A stretch of 5,878 nucleotides of DNA, taken from contig JAEYVW010000229.1 of assembly GCA_023429365.1 (NCBI GenBank), positions 1-5,878 of the forward strand, read 5' to 3'. The notes under the pieces were generated by a model. That model had not been told where the DNA came from. It made no database searches and saw nothing but the letters and a program-made list of their open reading frames with translations. The position numbers were made by a program, and so were the translations under genes. The stretch's first letter is position 1. Each line of letters opens with the position of its first letter. This DNA is from Bacteroidota bacterium. GTDB taxonomy: Bacteria > Bacteroidota > Bacteroidia > Chitinophagales > Chitinophagaceae. Positions 1 to 5,878 of the stretch are shown here, one piece after another.

Positions 1-323
1 GCTTTCTCCGTGATATCATCAAACTGGTATTTGCCTTTATTAAGATAGAGCCGTGAGCTTACCTGGTTTCCTACAAAAAAAATATCCTTTAAACCATCGT
101 TGTTAAAGTCACCAATGCCAACACCGCCGCCCATATATCCAAACTCATTGATAAAAGAGTAGGTCGAGTCGTTGTCGTGAATATCATTACTAAAAGAAAT
201 TCCTGAAACTGAAGGGGCCAGCTGTGTAAACAACCGCACATCCTGTTTATGCTTACACGAAGTATTAATGCTGACAATGAAAATAAAAAAACAGGTGCTA
301 CAGAAAATAAATACTCTTCTCAT
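1..323 (-). CDS. FG-GAP/VCBS repeat lipoprotein, N-terminal part (3' end outside window)
   Basis: The reading frame opens at an ATG at 323-321 and runs off the low-coordinate edge after 107 codons without a stop. Residues 1-22 form a signal peptide: two arginines, a strongly hydrophobic Phe/Ile-rich core, then NTSC with Cys23 as the likely lipidated residue; Asn at -3 is not a canonical lipobox residue. After a short linker comes [19 protein letters not shown] (residues 65-83), an FG-GAP/VCBS-type blade with a DxNxDGxxD calcium loop (Asp72, Asn74, Asp76, Asp80), followed by a [13 protein letters not shown] segment and FDDITEKA. This style is typical of large Bacteroidota beta-propeller lipoproteins, often with a C-terminal ASPIC/UnbV domain, annotated as VCBS repeat-containing or CRTAC1-like proteins and often found beside SusCD pairs (family knowledge). 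The C-terminal domain is out of view, so ASPIC/UnbV is inferred. It is likely surface or periplasm-facing; its biochemical role is unknown. It lies 170 bases after susD, beyond a hairpin, so it may be expressed by read-through or from its own promoter. Confidence 0.85.
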   Translation of the reverse strand, partial: MRRVFIFCSTCFFIFIVSINTSCKHKQDVRLFTQLAPSVSGISFSNDIHDNDSTYSFINEFGYMGGGVGIGDFNNDGLKDIFFVGNQVSSRLYLNKGKYQFDDITEK

Positions 324-387
324 ATTGAATGCAGGTTATGACCCAGTATACAGATCTTTCGCCGGGATCTGGCCATAAATTTAAAAT

Positions 388-412
388 TAGGGCTATCATA
401 ATGATAGCCCTA
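388..412 (-). terminator. Rho-independent terminator after susD
   Basis: An 11-base-pair perfect stem (388-398 with 402-412) closes on a three-base TAA loop. Read on the minus strand, the GGGCTATCAT arm and its complement are followed by AATTTTAAATTT, an interrupted U-rich tail. The hairpin sits 81 bases beyond the susD stop and 65 bases before the start of the repeat lipoprotein. It most likely ends or attenuates the susCD transcript. The opposite strand has no T run after the stem, so it is a minus-strand signal. Confidence 0.72.
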
Positions 413-493
413 TGATTCAACTACTGCTTATGTTGCGGCGGGAAATGAACTTTTCTTTATCCAAATTGCCGCTATGCTGCCGGATATTGTGTT

Positions 494-2017
494 TTAGTTT
501 ACTAAAGGATTTGTTGATGTTTCATTGGCGGGGATTGGGAACATATCAACCTGGTTTGGCACGCGATCAGGAATAATCGACGGGAAATAGCCTTTTTTCC
601 TCCAACGTAGTATATCGATATTACTTACCTGCTCAACGCTCAATTCAACTGATCGTTCATGCATCACCGCCTTGAGCGCATCGTTCTTTGAAGCAAGTGT
701 AACCGGAGGCATATCAACACCCGGGCGACTCCGAACCTCATTGATATATTTAGCAGCTTCGGAAGGTGTTCCTACTTCAGCTTCGCATTCGGCAAGCATC
801 AGCAACACATCTGCATAACGAATTAAACGGTGGTTAATACCTCCGGGATGAAACCCGGAATTAACCCATTCGTATACGCCATATTTTCTAAAGAATCTTT
901 TCTTGGTCACACCATTCCTGGTGCTGGGAGCAACATTCATATCTGCAGCTGTAAGTGTATGGGGTCCCAGTGGCGACGCAGTCAGGATCTGATCTCCTTC
1001 TTCATAAATTGTAAATTTATACCTGGGATCATTAGGTTCAAATTCATCCAGCAAGCGGTTTGAAGGAATTATATTTCCCCAGGTAATCCCATACTCCTGG
1101 TTACGCACTGTACTTTGTGGATTTGTAGGTCCTTCCCCATCGTACCCCCAGTTAAAATTATTATCACCTTTATCAACAAATATCACTTCAAATATTGATT
1201 CGGCGTTAAATTCATGACCCGTTGTTATCAGAACCCCTGCATCATCCCTAACGTCGCCATCGAAATTCCATAAATAAGGGACCAGTGAGTATTTGTTATA
1301 AACCTGGAGGAGTGCGGTTTTCGCAGCAGCATAGTCACCCTTTTGCATTTGCACCCTACCCATCATGGCATTTGCTGCACCCTTTGTAGCTCGGCCATTG
1401 TCTGCAGCACCATAGCTTTCCGGTAATTTTTGCGCAGCTTCGGTCAGGTCAGAAATGATCAATGCATAAATTTCATCTACCGGCGATTTAGCCTTGAACC
1501 CGGTTGCCGAAGTAACAGCTTCTGAGTAAAGCGGAACCTCACCCCATTGTGAAACCAATTCAAAATAGGCCCATGCTCTTAAAAATTTGGCTTCACCTAC
1601 TACCCTGTCTCTAAGGGTTACATTATCGGTTACATCCGGCGCTTTGGAAAGAACCAGGTTTGCCCTGTTGATCATTCGATAACAACCTGTCCATACATCC
1701 GACATTACAGAATTAGATGGAGCCGGTGATGGTTCCTTGAGTAACTGTGCCCTGGGCGCTTCCAATTGATCGCCGCCCGAAGCACATTCACCACTTCTCA
1801 TGTCATGTGTAAAAAACCACTCCCTGCCAACAAGTTGCGCCGAACGTAGTGTAGAGTAAATGGAATTTACACCATTTTGCAACTCTACCGCGGTTTTAAA
1901 ATAACTTTCAGTTGTAGGGTTATTTTCATCAAGTACATCCAGTTTTTCATTACAGCCAACTATACTGACAATGCTGAGGAGAATCGTAGTCAGTAATTTA
2001 TTAATACTTTGTTTCAT
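494..2017 (-). CDS. SusD/RagB-family nutrient-binding outer-membrane lipoprotein
   Basis: This 507-residue protein is the surface lid that partners the SusC transporter and captures ligand at the outer membrane. Residues 1-21 are a lipoprotein signal peptide ending in SIVGC, with Cys22 as the lipidated residue. The SusD-like N-terminal domain covers about 23-220 and contains GEAKFLRAWAYFELVSQWGE (141-160), the family's alpha-helical hallmark. A TPR-like helix pair follows (ATKGAANAMMGRVQMQKGDY, 210-229). The SusD/RagB C-terminal domain covers about 270-507, with RLIRYADVLLMLAECEAE (397-414), EVRSRPGVDMPP (427-438), HERSVELSVEQVSNIDILRW (453-472) and MFPIPANETSTNP (492-504). Length is normal for the family, but the protein stops at NPLVN, a few residues short of the TQNPGY-like tail many relatives carry. 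The start is fixed by the signal peptide; the 37-base gap after susC is AT-rich with no Shine-Dalgarno, as is usual in Bacteroidota. Family assignment is certain; the ligand is not readable from the sequence. Confidence 0.97.
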   Translation of the reverse strand: MKQSINKLLTTILLSIVSIVGCNEKLDVLDENNPTTESYFKTAVELQNGVNSIYSTLRSAQLVGREWFFTHDMRSGECASGGDQLEAPRAQLLKEPSPAPSNSVMSDVWTGCYRMINRANLVLSKAPDVTDNVTLRDRVVGEAKFLRAWAYFELVSQWGEVPLYSEAVTSATGFKAKSPVDEIYALIISDLTEAAQKLPESYGAADNGRATKGAANAMMGRVQMQKGDYAAAKTALLQVYNKYSLVPYLWNFDGDVRDDAGVLITTGHEFNAESIFEVIFVDKGDNNFNWGYDGEGPTNPQSTVRNQEYGITWGNIIPSNRLLDEFEPNDPRYKFTIYEEGDQILTASPLGPHTLTAADMNVAPSTRNGVTKKRFFRKYGVYEWVNSGFHPGGINHRLIRYADVLLMLAECEAEVGTPSEAAKYINEVRSRPGVDMPPVTLASKNDALKAVMHERSVELSVEQVSNIDILRWRKKGYFPSIIPDRVPNQVDMFPIPANETSTNPLVN

Positions 2018-2054
2018 AATACGCTGTTTTATATAATTTGACTCATGTTTGATT

Positions 2055-5000
2055 TTAAAACCCTACCTGGATTCCAAGCAGGAAGGCCTTTGGCTGAGGG
2101 TAAACCGCGAAGTCAATGCCATTGGTTAATGATGAATTAGGGGTCCTGTTACCTACTTCCGGGTCATACCCGCTGTAATCAGTAAAAGTCAGGATATTCT
2201 GGGCTGATACATACACACGGAAGTTCTTCACCGTTCCACGCGTTAGCGTTTGCAGGCTGGAGGATGGAATGTTATAACCCAACATTATATTTTTCAAACG
2301 CAGGTACGAACCATCTTCCAGAAAACGTGTAGAGGGACGTGCGTTTTGATTGGGATCAGCACCAATGGCTCGGGGAATATTGGTATTAGTATTGGTAGGG
2401 GTCCATGCATTTAATACCTGTGTGCCCGCGTTAAAGAACCGCACCATACCCTCGCTAATAACCCGTGTAGCATTGAATATCTTGTTGCCATGAACTCCCT
2501 GGAAGAACAATGACAAATCTAAATTTTTATAGTTGGCGCCAAGACTAAGCGCATAAGTTGCCTTGGGAATAAAACTCCCCAGGAACTGCCGGTCATTAAT
2601 ATCGATCACACCATCTTTATTCGTATTTTGAAATTTAAGGTCCCCAGGTGCAGTAGATGCGGTTTGTGTCGCATGGCTGCTTACTTCTGCAGCGCTCTGG
2701 AAAATACCTTCTACCACCCAGCCATAGAAAGATTGAATAGGATGGCCTACGGCTGTATTTGTAATATTATAAGCGCCAAAATCCTGATCGCCGCCAGCCT
2801 CGATATTCTTAACTCCTTCCGCTAACCTGGTAACTTCATTAGTTACGAAACTCACGTTACCAATGGCATTCCACTTAAAATCACCGATCCTGTCGCTATA
2901 ACCAAGCTGCAGTTCAAATCCATTGTTTTTCATGGCGCCAACGTTTTGCGCTACGGTACTGTTTATAAAACCAAACGAAGGCGGAAGTGGCACGCTTAGA
3001 ATCAGGTTATCAGTTTTACGTTGATAATATTCAGCAGATAAAGTGAATTTATTCTTCAAAAATCCCACGTCCAGTCCTATATTCAGCTGATTTGTTTTTT
3101 CCCATTCCAGTTCAGTGTTTCCAAGCCGTTGAATGGAGGATGCCGGACCGCCGGTAATCGAATTATTAAACGGGTAGTAGGTGCTGTTGGAATTTACACT
3201 TACCAGCCAGGGCGTATTACCCAGCACCAGGCCATTGAGTCCCGTTACGCCATAACCCGCTCTTATTTTTAACTCAGAAATTAGATCCTGGTTCAACATA
3301 AAGTCTTCCTGGTCAACTCGCCAGCCGATAGATGCAGAGGGAAATGTTGCCCATTTCTTACCGGGTGCCCATACTGAAAGACCATCCCTGCGAATGGCAA
3401 CACTAGCCAGGTATTTGCTCTTGAAGTCATAACTAATACGGCCCAGGTATGAGATCAGCGTGTTTTCACCGGTTAGCGTCTGGACACCTACGTTAGTGGC
3501 ATTATTTAAAGTCCGGAGTTCATTGGAAGCCTGGTTACCACTTGCATTTTCCTGTCTTGTTTTTTGCTCCTGTTGCTCATAAGCAGCAACGGCGGTGACA
3601 TGATGGTCGCCAAAGGTTCTATCGAAAGTGAGTTGTTCTGTAAAAAGTAATACCGTAGATACTCCACGATTATTTGTAATTGTGGCCTGTGTTGCACTTG
3701 ATCCGGCAACAGTTCCGTTGTCGTTGAATATGGGAGAAAAGCGATAGTCTAAGGTATTAGCATAGTCGATTCCGAATATAGACCTGAACTTCAGAGAGCC
3801 CGGGAGATTGATATCAAGAAATGCTGTTCCCAGGATTTTTGCGGTCTTTCGGGAACCCGGGTTCTTTAAGGCCGCATCCTCTACAGGATTTGTAGGGTCC
3901 CCACCATCTAAAACAGAGTTGACGCCTCTGTAACCACCGATCGATGTTGGGTCATATACGGGAATATGGGGCATCATCCGGATTACGTTTACCAAATTTG
4001 TCCTGGAACCTGTTTCGTTATTATCATAATCCTGGTTGCCGGATGAAACATATAAATTCTCACCAAACGTGAACACCCTGCTAATGTTATGGTCCGAATT
4101 AATCCGGAAATTATACCGGCGATAGCCAACACTGGGAGCAATACCCTCCTGGTCGGTAAAACCTGCTGAAGCATAAAAACGGGATATTTCATTTCCACCG
4201 CTCAAACCCAGGTTATGCTGGGTCATCGGGCCATTTTTGAAATAAGCGTCCTGCCAGTCGGTATTAGTTTGGCCATACGTTTGCGATGCTCCCACATGAG
4301 TGGGCTGATCGATATCCGGGGGACTGAGCCGGGGCACCTGGCTACCGCGGTAAGCCAAAGCATACTGCATGAACTGCTGCGTATTCAACAGGTCCAGCCT
4401 TTCGGTTACCTTCTGGGTTCCAATATATGAATCAAGATTCACCCGCATCTTACTGTCCCTTCTGCCCTTCTTCGTGGTTATCATGATTACGCCATTGGTA
4501 GCCCGTGAACCATAGATCGCAGCGGCAGAAGCATCTTTCAATACATCAACAGATTCAATATCCCTGGTATCAATGGTTGACAGGTTGCCTGTCGGGAATC
4601 CATCAACAACATAAAGCGGATCGGAAGCATAGCTGATTGAACTGATACCCCTTATACGAACAATGGGTTCAGCACCGGGGCTTCCGTTATTGGTAACCAT
4701 GAGCCCCGCAACACGGCCTTGCAGCGCCTGCGAGATATTAAGTGCTGGCAGCTCGTTTAGCGTTTTACTGTTAACGCTGGATACTGCGCCGGTAACTAAT
4801 GTTCTTTTTTGAGTACCATAACCTACTACAACCACCTCATCCAATGACATATTACTGGACTGAAGAACAACCTGTATAGAAGTTTTTCCCTCGATATTTA
4901 CTTCCCGGGTGGCCATACTTACAAAAGAGAACACCAGGATATTATCATTATCCTCTACTTCTAAGGAGAAGGTACCATCGGCCGAAGTAGTTGTGGCCCT

Positions 5001-5486
5001 GTTTGAATTCTTAACCTGCACAGATACGGCAGCCAGGGGCTCTCCGTTATCATTTGTTACCGTTCCGGTGATCGTCCGCAACACCGGGATTTCCGGCTCG
5101 CTGGATATGCTGCCAGTATTTTCAGAAATAATAAAAATTCCGGACTCCTCGACAAACCGGTACTTCAGGTTGGTTGTCGAGATAATTTTTTTGAGCACCT
5201 CGCCGACGGGCATTTGCCTGACATTGACCGTAAAGTTTCGGCCACCCGGAATAATATCGTTACAGAATGTAAACCGATAATCAGTTTCCTTTTCTATAGC
5301 CTTAAAGATTTTGGTCAGCTTAACCCCGGTCAGCGAAAGATTCACCTTCACATCCTGGGAATACCCGCCTGCGTTGACCGTCATGGCGCAGACAAAGAGC
5401 AGAATTGAAGTTAATTTCATGATTTTAAGCAGCTTCGTTAATGATAGGTTTGTAAAACTCCATCTACAAGCATGATTTTTTTTCAT
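2055..5486 (-). CDS. SusC/RagA-family TonB-dependent transporter with N-terminal STN signalling domain
   Basis: This 1143-residue outer-membrane beta-barrel imports a ligand delivered by the SusD lipoprotein, using TonB energy. Residues 1 to about 44 form a long basic leader plus hydrophobic core (MKLTSILLFVCAMTVNAG, 23-40). An STN (secretin/TonB short N-terminal) domain spans about 46-120, including the VGEVLKKII helix (94-102). A carboxypeptidase-regulatory-like beta-sandwich follows (about 138-210, with GTVTNDNGEPLAAVSVQVKN). The TonB-box-like DEVVVVGYG is at 216-224, then the plug, ending in the SusC signature DASAAAIYGSRATNGVIMIT (318-337) and TKKGR. The rest is barrel; a calcium-loop-like segment NTNKDGVIDIND lies at 954-965, and the chain ends in Phe as outer-membrane barrels do. 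Presence of STN makes this a transducer type that signals to FecR, encoded just upstream. An internal start at Met23 (5420-5418) would also give a working signal peptide; the longer start is kept because such leaders are common in STN-bearing SusC proteins. The substrate is unknown. Confidence 0.97.
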   Translation of the reverse strand: MKKNHACRWSFTNLSLTKLLKIMKLTSILLFVCAMTVNAGGYSQDVKVNLSLTGVKLTKIFKAIEKETDYRFTFCNDIIPGGRNFTVNVRQMPVGEVLKKIISTTNLKYRFVEESGIFIISENTGSISSEPEIPVLRTITGTVTNDNGEPLAAVSVQVKNSNRATTTSADGTFSLEVEDNDNILVFSFVSMATREVNIEGKTSIQVVLQSSNMSLDEVVVVGYGTQKRTLVTGAVSSVNSKTLNELPALNISQALQGRVAGLMVTNNGSPGAEPIVRIRGISSISYASDPLYVVDGFPTGNLSTIDTRDIESVDVLKDASAAAIYGSRATNGVIMITTKKGRRDSKMRVNLDSYIGTQKVTERLDLLNTQQFMQYALAYRGSQVPRLSPPDIDQPTHVGASQTYGQTNTDWQDAYFKNGPMTQHNLGLSGGNEISRFYASAGFTDQEGIAPSVGYRRYNFRINSDHNISRVFTFGENLYVSSGNQDYDNNETGSRTNLVNVIRMMPHIPVYDPTSIGGYRGVNSVLDGGDPTNPVEDAALKNPGSRKTAKILGTAFLDINLPGSLKFRSIFGIDYANTLDYRFSPIFNDNGTVAGSSATQATITNNRGVSTVLLFTEQLTFDRTFGDHHVTAVAAYEQQEQKTRQENASGNQASNELRTLNNATNVGVQTLTGENTLISYLGRISYDFKSKYLASVAIRRDGLSVWAPGKKWATFPSASIGWRVDQEDFMLNQDLISELKIRAGYGVTGLNGLVLGNTPWLVSVNSNSTYYPFNNSITGGPASSIQRLGNTELEWEKTNQLNIGLDVGFLKNKFTLSAEYYQRKTDNLILSVPLPPSFGFINSTVAQNVGAMKNNGFELQLGYSDRIGDFKWNAIGNVSFVTNEVTRLAEGVKNIEAGGDQDFGAYNITNTAVGHPIQSFYGWVVEGIFQSAAEVSSHATQTASTAPGDLKFQNTNKDGVIDINDRQFLGSFIPKATYALSLGANYKNLDLSLFFQGVHGNKIFNATRVISEGMVRFFNAGTQVLNAWTPTNTNTNIPRAIGADPNQNARPSTRFLEDGSYLRLKNIMLGYNIPSSSLQTLTRGTVKNFRVYVSAQNILTFTDYSGYDPEVGNRTPNSSLTNGIDFAVYPQPKAFLLGIQVGF

Positions 5487-5521
5487 ACCTTTATTTTGGT
5501 TAAATTTTAAAAAATAAGAAC

Positions 5522-5539
5522 AACCTTTTTTGGAAGGTT
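5522..5539 (-). terminator. Small hairpin upstream of susC, possible fecR terminator or attenuator
   Basis: Six base pairs (AACCTT at 5522-5527 with AAGGTT at 5534-5539) enclose a six-base loop. On the minus strand the stem is preceded by an A run and followed by GTTCTTATTTTTT, an interrupted U-rich tail. On the plus strand it runs straight into five Ts (5538-5542). It is therefore a weak, roughly bidirectional terminator shape. It lies between the fecR stop and the susC start, 35 bases before the latter, so it could separate fecR from susC transcription or form part of the susC leader. Confidence 0.4.
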
Positions 5540-5552
5540 TTTCTAAGTTTTT

Positions 5553-5588
5553 ATACAGGGGGTTATGTTACCGCATAACTTCCTGTAT
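5553..5588. other. Long inverted repeat directly after the fecR stop codon
   Basis: ATACAGG (5553-5559) pairs with CCTGTAT (5582-5588), and GTTATG (5562-5567) pairs with CATAAC (5574-5579), around a six-base loop. The two intervening positions are G-T on the plus strand, so plus-strand RNA could form 15 continuous pairs with two G-U wobbles, while minus-strand RNA would have two C-A mismatches. The repeat begins two bases after the fecR stop. On the plus strand it is followed by five Ts (5588-5592); on the minus strand by an A-rich stretch. It may be a terminator, an mRNA 3'-end stabiliser, or a binding site for a dimeric regulator; the sequence alone does not decide. Confidence 0.5.
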
Positions 5589-5590
5589 TT

Positions 5591-5878
5591 TTATTTAGAC
5601 AGGATCACCCTTAATGTTTCTCCATTTTCTATTCGATAATTAAATTTTTTAGACTCTTTTAAAAATTCAAGTACGGTATTGATATCCTCTTTTTCAAAAA
5701 TTCCGGTAAAGCGATAATTCCGAATAACATCATCTTTTAGTTCAATCTCTACGCCATACCATCTTTCCAGTAAAATGGCTATATCACTGAATAATTCATC
5801 TTCGAACATCAGTTTATTTTCTTTCCAGGCAAGCTCCCGGATATTGCCATAATCATTTATCGCAAGCTTTCTAACCAG
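5591..5878 (-). CDS. FecR-family anti-sigma factor, C-terminal part (5' end outside window)
   Basis: The frame is open from the window edge to a TAA at 5593-5591, giving the last 95 residues. An internal ATG at 5809-5807 is not the start, because the 23 codons before it are in frame and read ...NIRELAWKENKL, which matches the family. The visible part is the DUF4974-type C-terminal domain of Bacteroidota FecR proteins: ELAWKENKLMFEDELFSDIA, then LLERWYGVEIELKDD, then NYRFTGIFEKEDINTVLEFL, then FNYRIENGETLRVI. FecR proteins span the inner membrane, bind an ECF sigma factor through an N-terminal cytoplasmic region and sense the STN domain of a TonB-dependent transducer through the periplasmic C-terminal part (family knowledge). 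The missing N-terminus and transmembrane segment, and the partner sigma factor gene, should lie just beyond base 5878. The next gene downstream is an STN-bearing SusC, its expected partner. Confidence 0.93.
   Translation of the reverse strand: MVRKLAINDYGNIRELAWKENKLMFEDELFSDIAILLERWYGVEIELKDDVIRNYRFTGIFEKEDINTVLEFLKESKKFNYRIENGETLRVILSK

Noticed and set aside
89..277. A 62-codon minus-strand open frame
   Set aside because: It overlaps the repeat lipoprotein in another frame; the lipoprotein frame has a signal peptide and a clear calcium-loop motif, this one has neither.
351..371. Six-base inverted repeat (CAGATC / GATCTG) in the leader of the repeat lipoprotein gene
   Set aside because: The stem is short with a nine-base loop and no T run; it is compatible with chance, though it lies in a 5' leader.
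3506..4198. Short minus-strand frames (3506-3709 and 3989-4198) inside susC
   Set aside because: Both are out-of-frame readings within an intact SusC barrel and show no domain or start signal of their own.
4340..4356. Near-palindrome centred on ACCGCGGT inside susC
   Set aside because: It falls in ordinary barrel codons (AYRGS), is short, and nothing else suggests an operator there.
4909..5280. A 123-codon plus-strand open frame opposite the SusC N-terminal region
   Set aside because: It lies wholly antisense to the STN and carboxypeptidase-regulatory-like domains of SusC, has no recognisable domain and is readily explained as a shadow of the coding strand.
5487..5552. Search for a Bacteroidota-type promoter (TTG near -33, TAnnTTTG near -7) before susC, and likewise at 324-388
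   Set aside because: Only partial matches were seen (TATTTTTT before susC, TAATTTTA in the terminator tail) with no properly spaced -33 element, so no promoter is called.

Overview
The window looks like a chromosomal piece of a Bacteroidota genome, most likely Chitinophagaceae or a close relative (inference from protein style, AT-rich intergenic DNA and the lack of Shine-Dalgarno sequences before starts). All convincing genes lie on the minus strand, so the locus reads from high to low coordinates. The order is: the end of a FecR-type anti-sigma factor (5591-5878, cut by the window edge), a SusC/RagA-family TonB-dependent outer-membrane transporter (2055-5486), its SusD/RagB-family surface lipoprotein partner (494-2017), and the beginning of a lipoprotein with an FG-GAP/VCBS-type calcium-binding repeat (1-323, cut by the other edge).

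The layout is the known ECF sigma / FecR anti-sigma / SusCD arrangement. The SusC protein carries an extra N-terminal STN domain, the module through which TonB-dependent transducers signal occupancy to a FecR protein in the inner membrane. The expected circuit is that ligand capture by SusD and SusC is relayed through STN to FecR, which then releases an ECF sigma factor (expected beyond base 5878) to raise susCD transcription. SusC and SusD are 37 bases apart and almost certainly co-transcribed.

Three intergenic stretches hold signals. Between fecR and susC (5487-5590) are two hairpins. Between susC and susD there is only AT-rich spacer. Between susD and the repeat lipoprotein (324-493) is a strong hairpin that probably ends the susCD message. 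The substrate cannot be told from this window: no glycoside hydrolase, peptidase or other degradative enzyme is visible. I found no mobile element, CRISPR array, tRNA or rRNA. The region is a well-known type of nutrient-uptake locus rather than a clearly new system; the points most worth checking are the hairpin pair at 5522-5588, the truncated-looking SusD tail, and the repeat lipoprotein next to the transporter.
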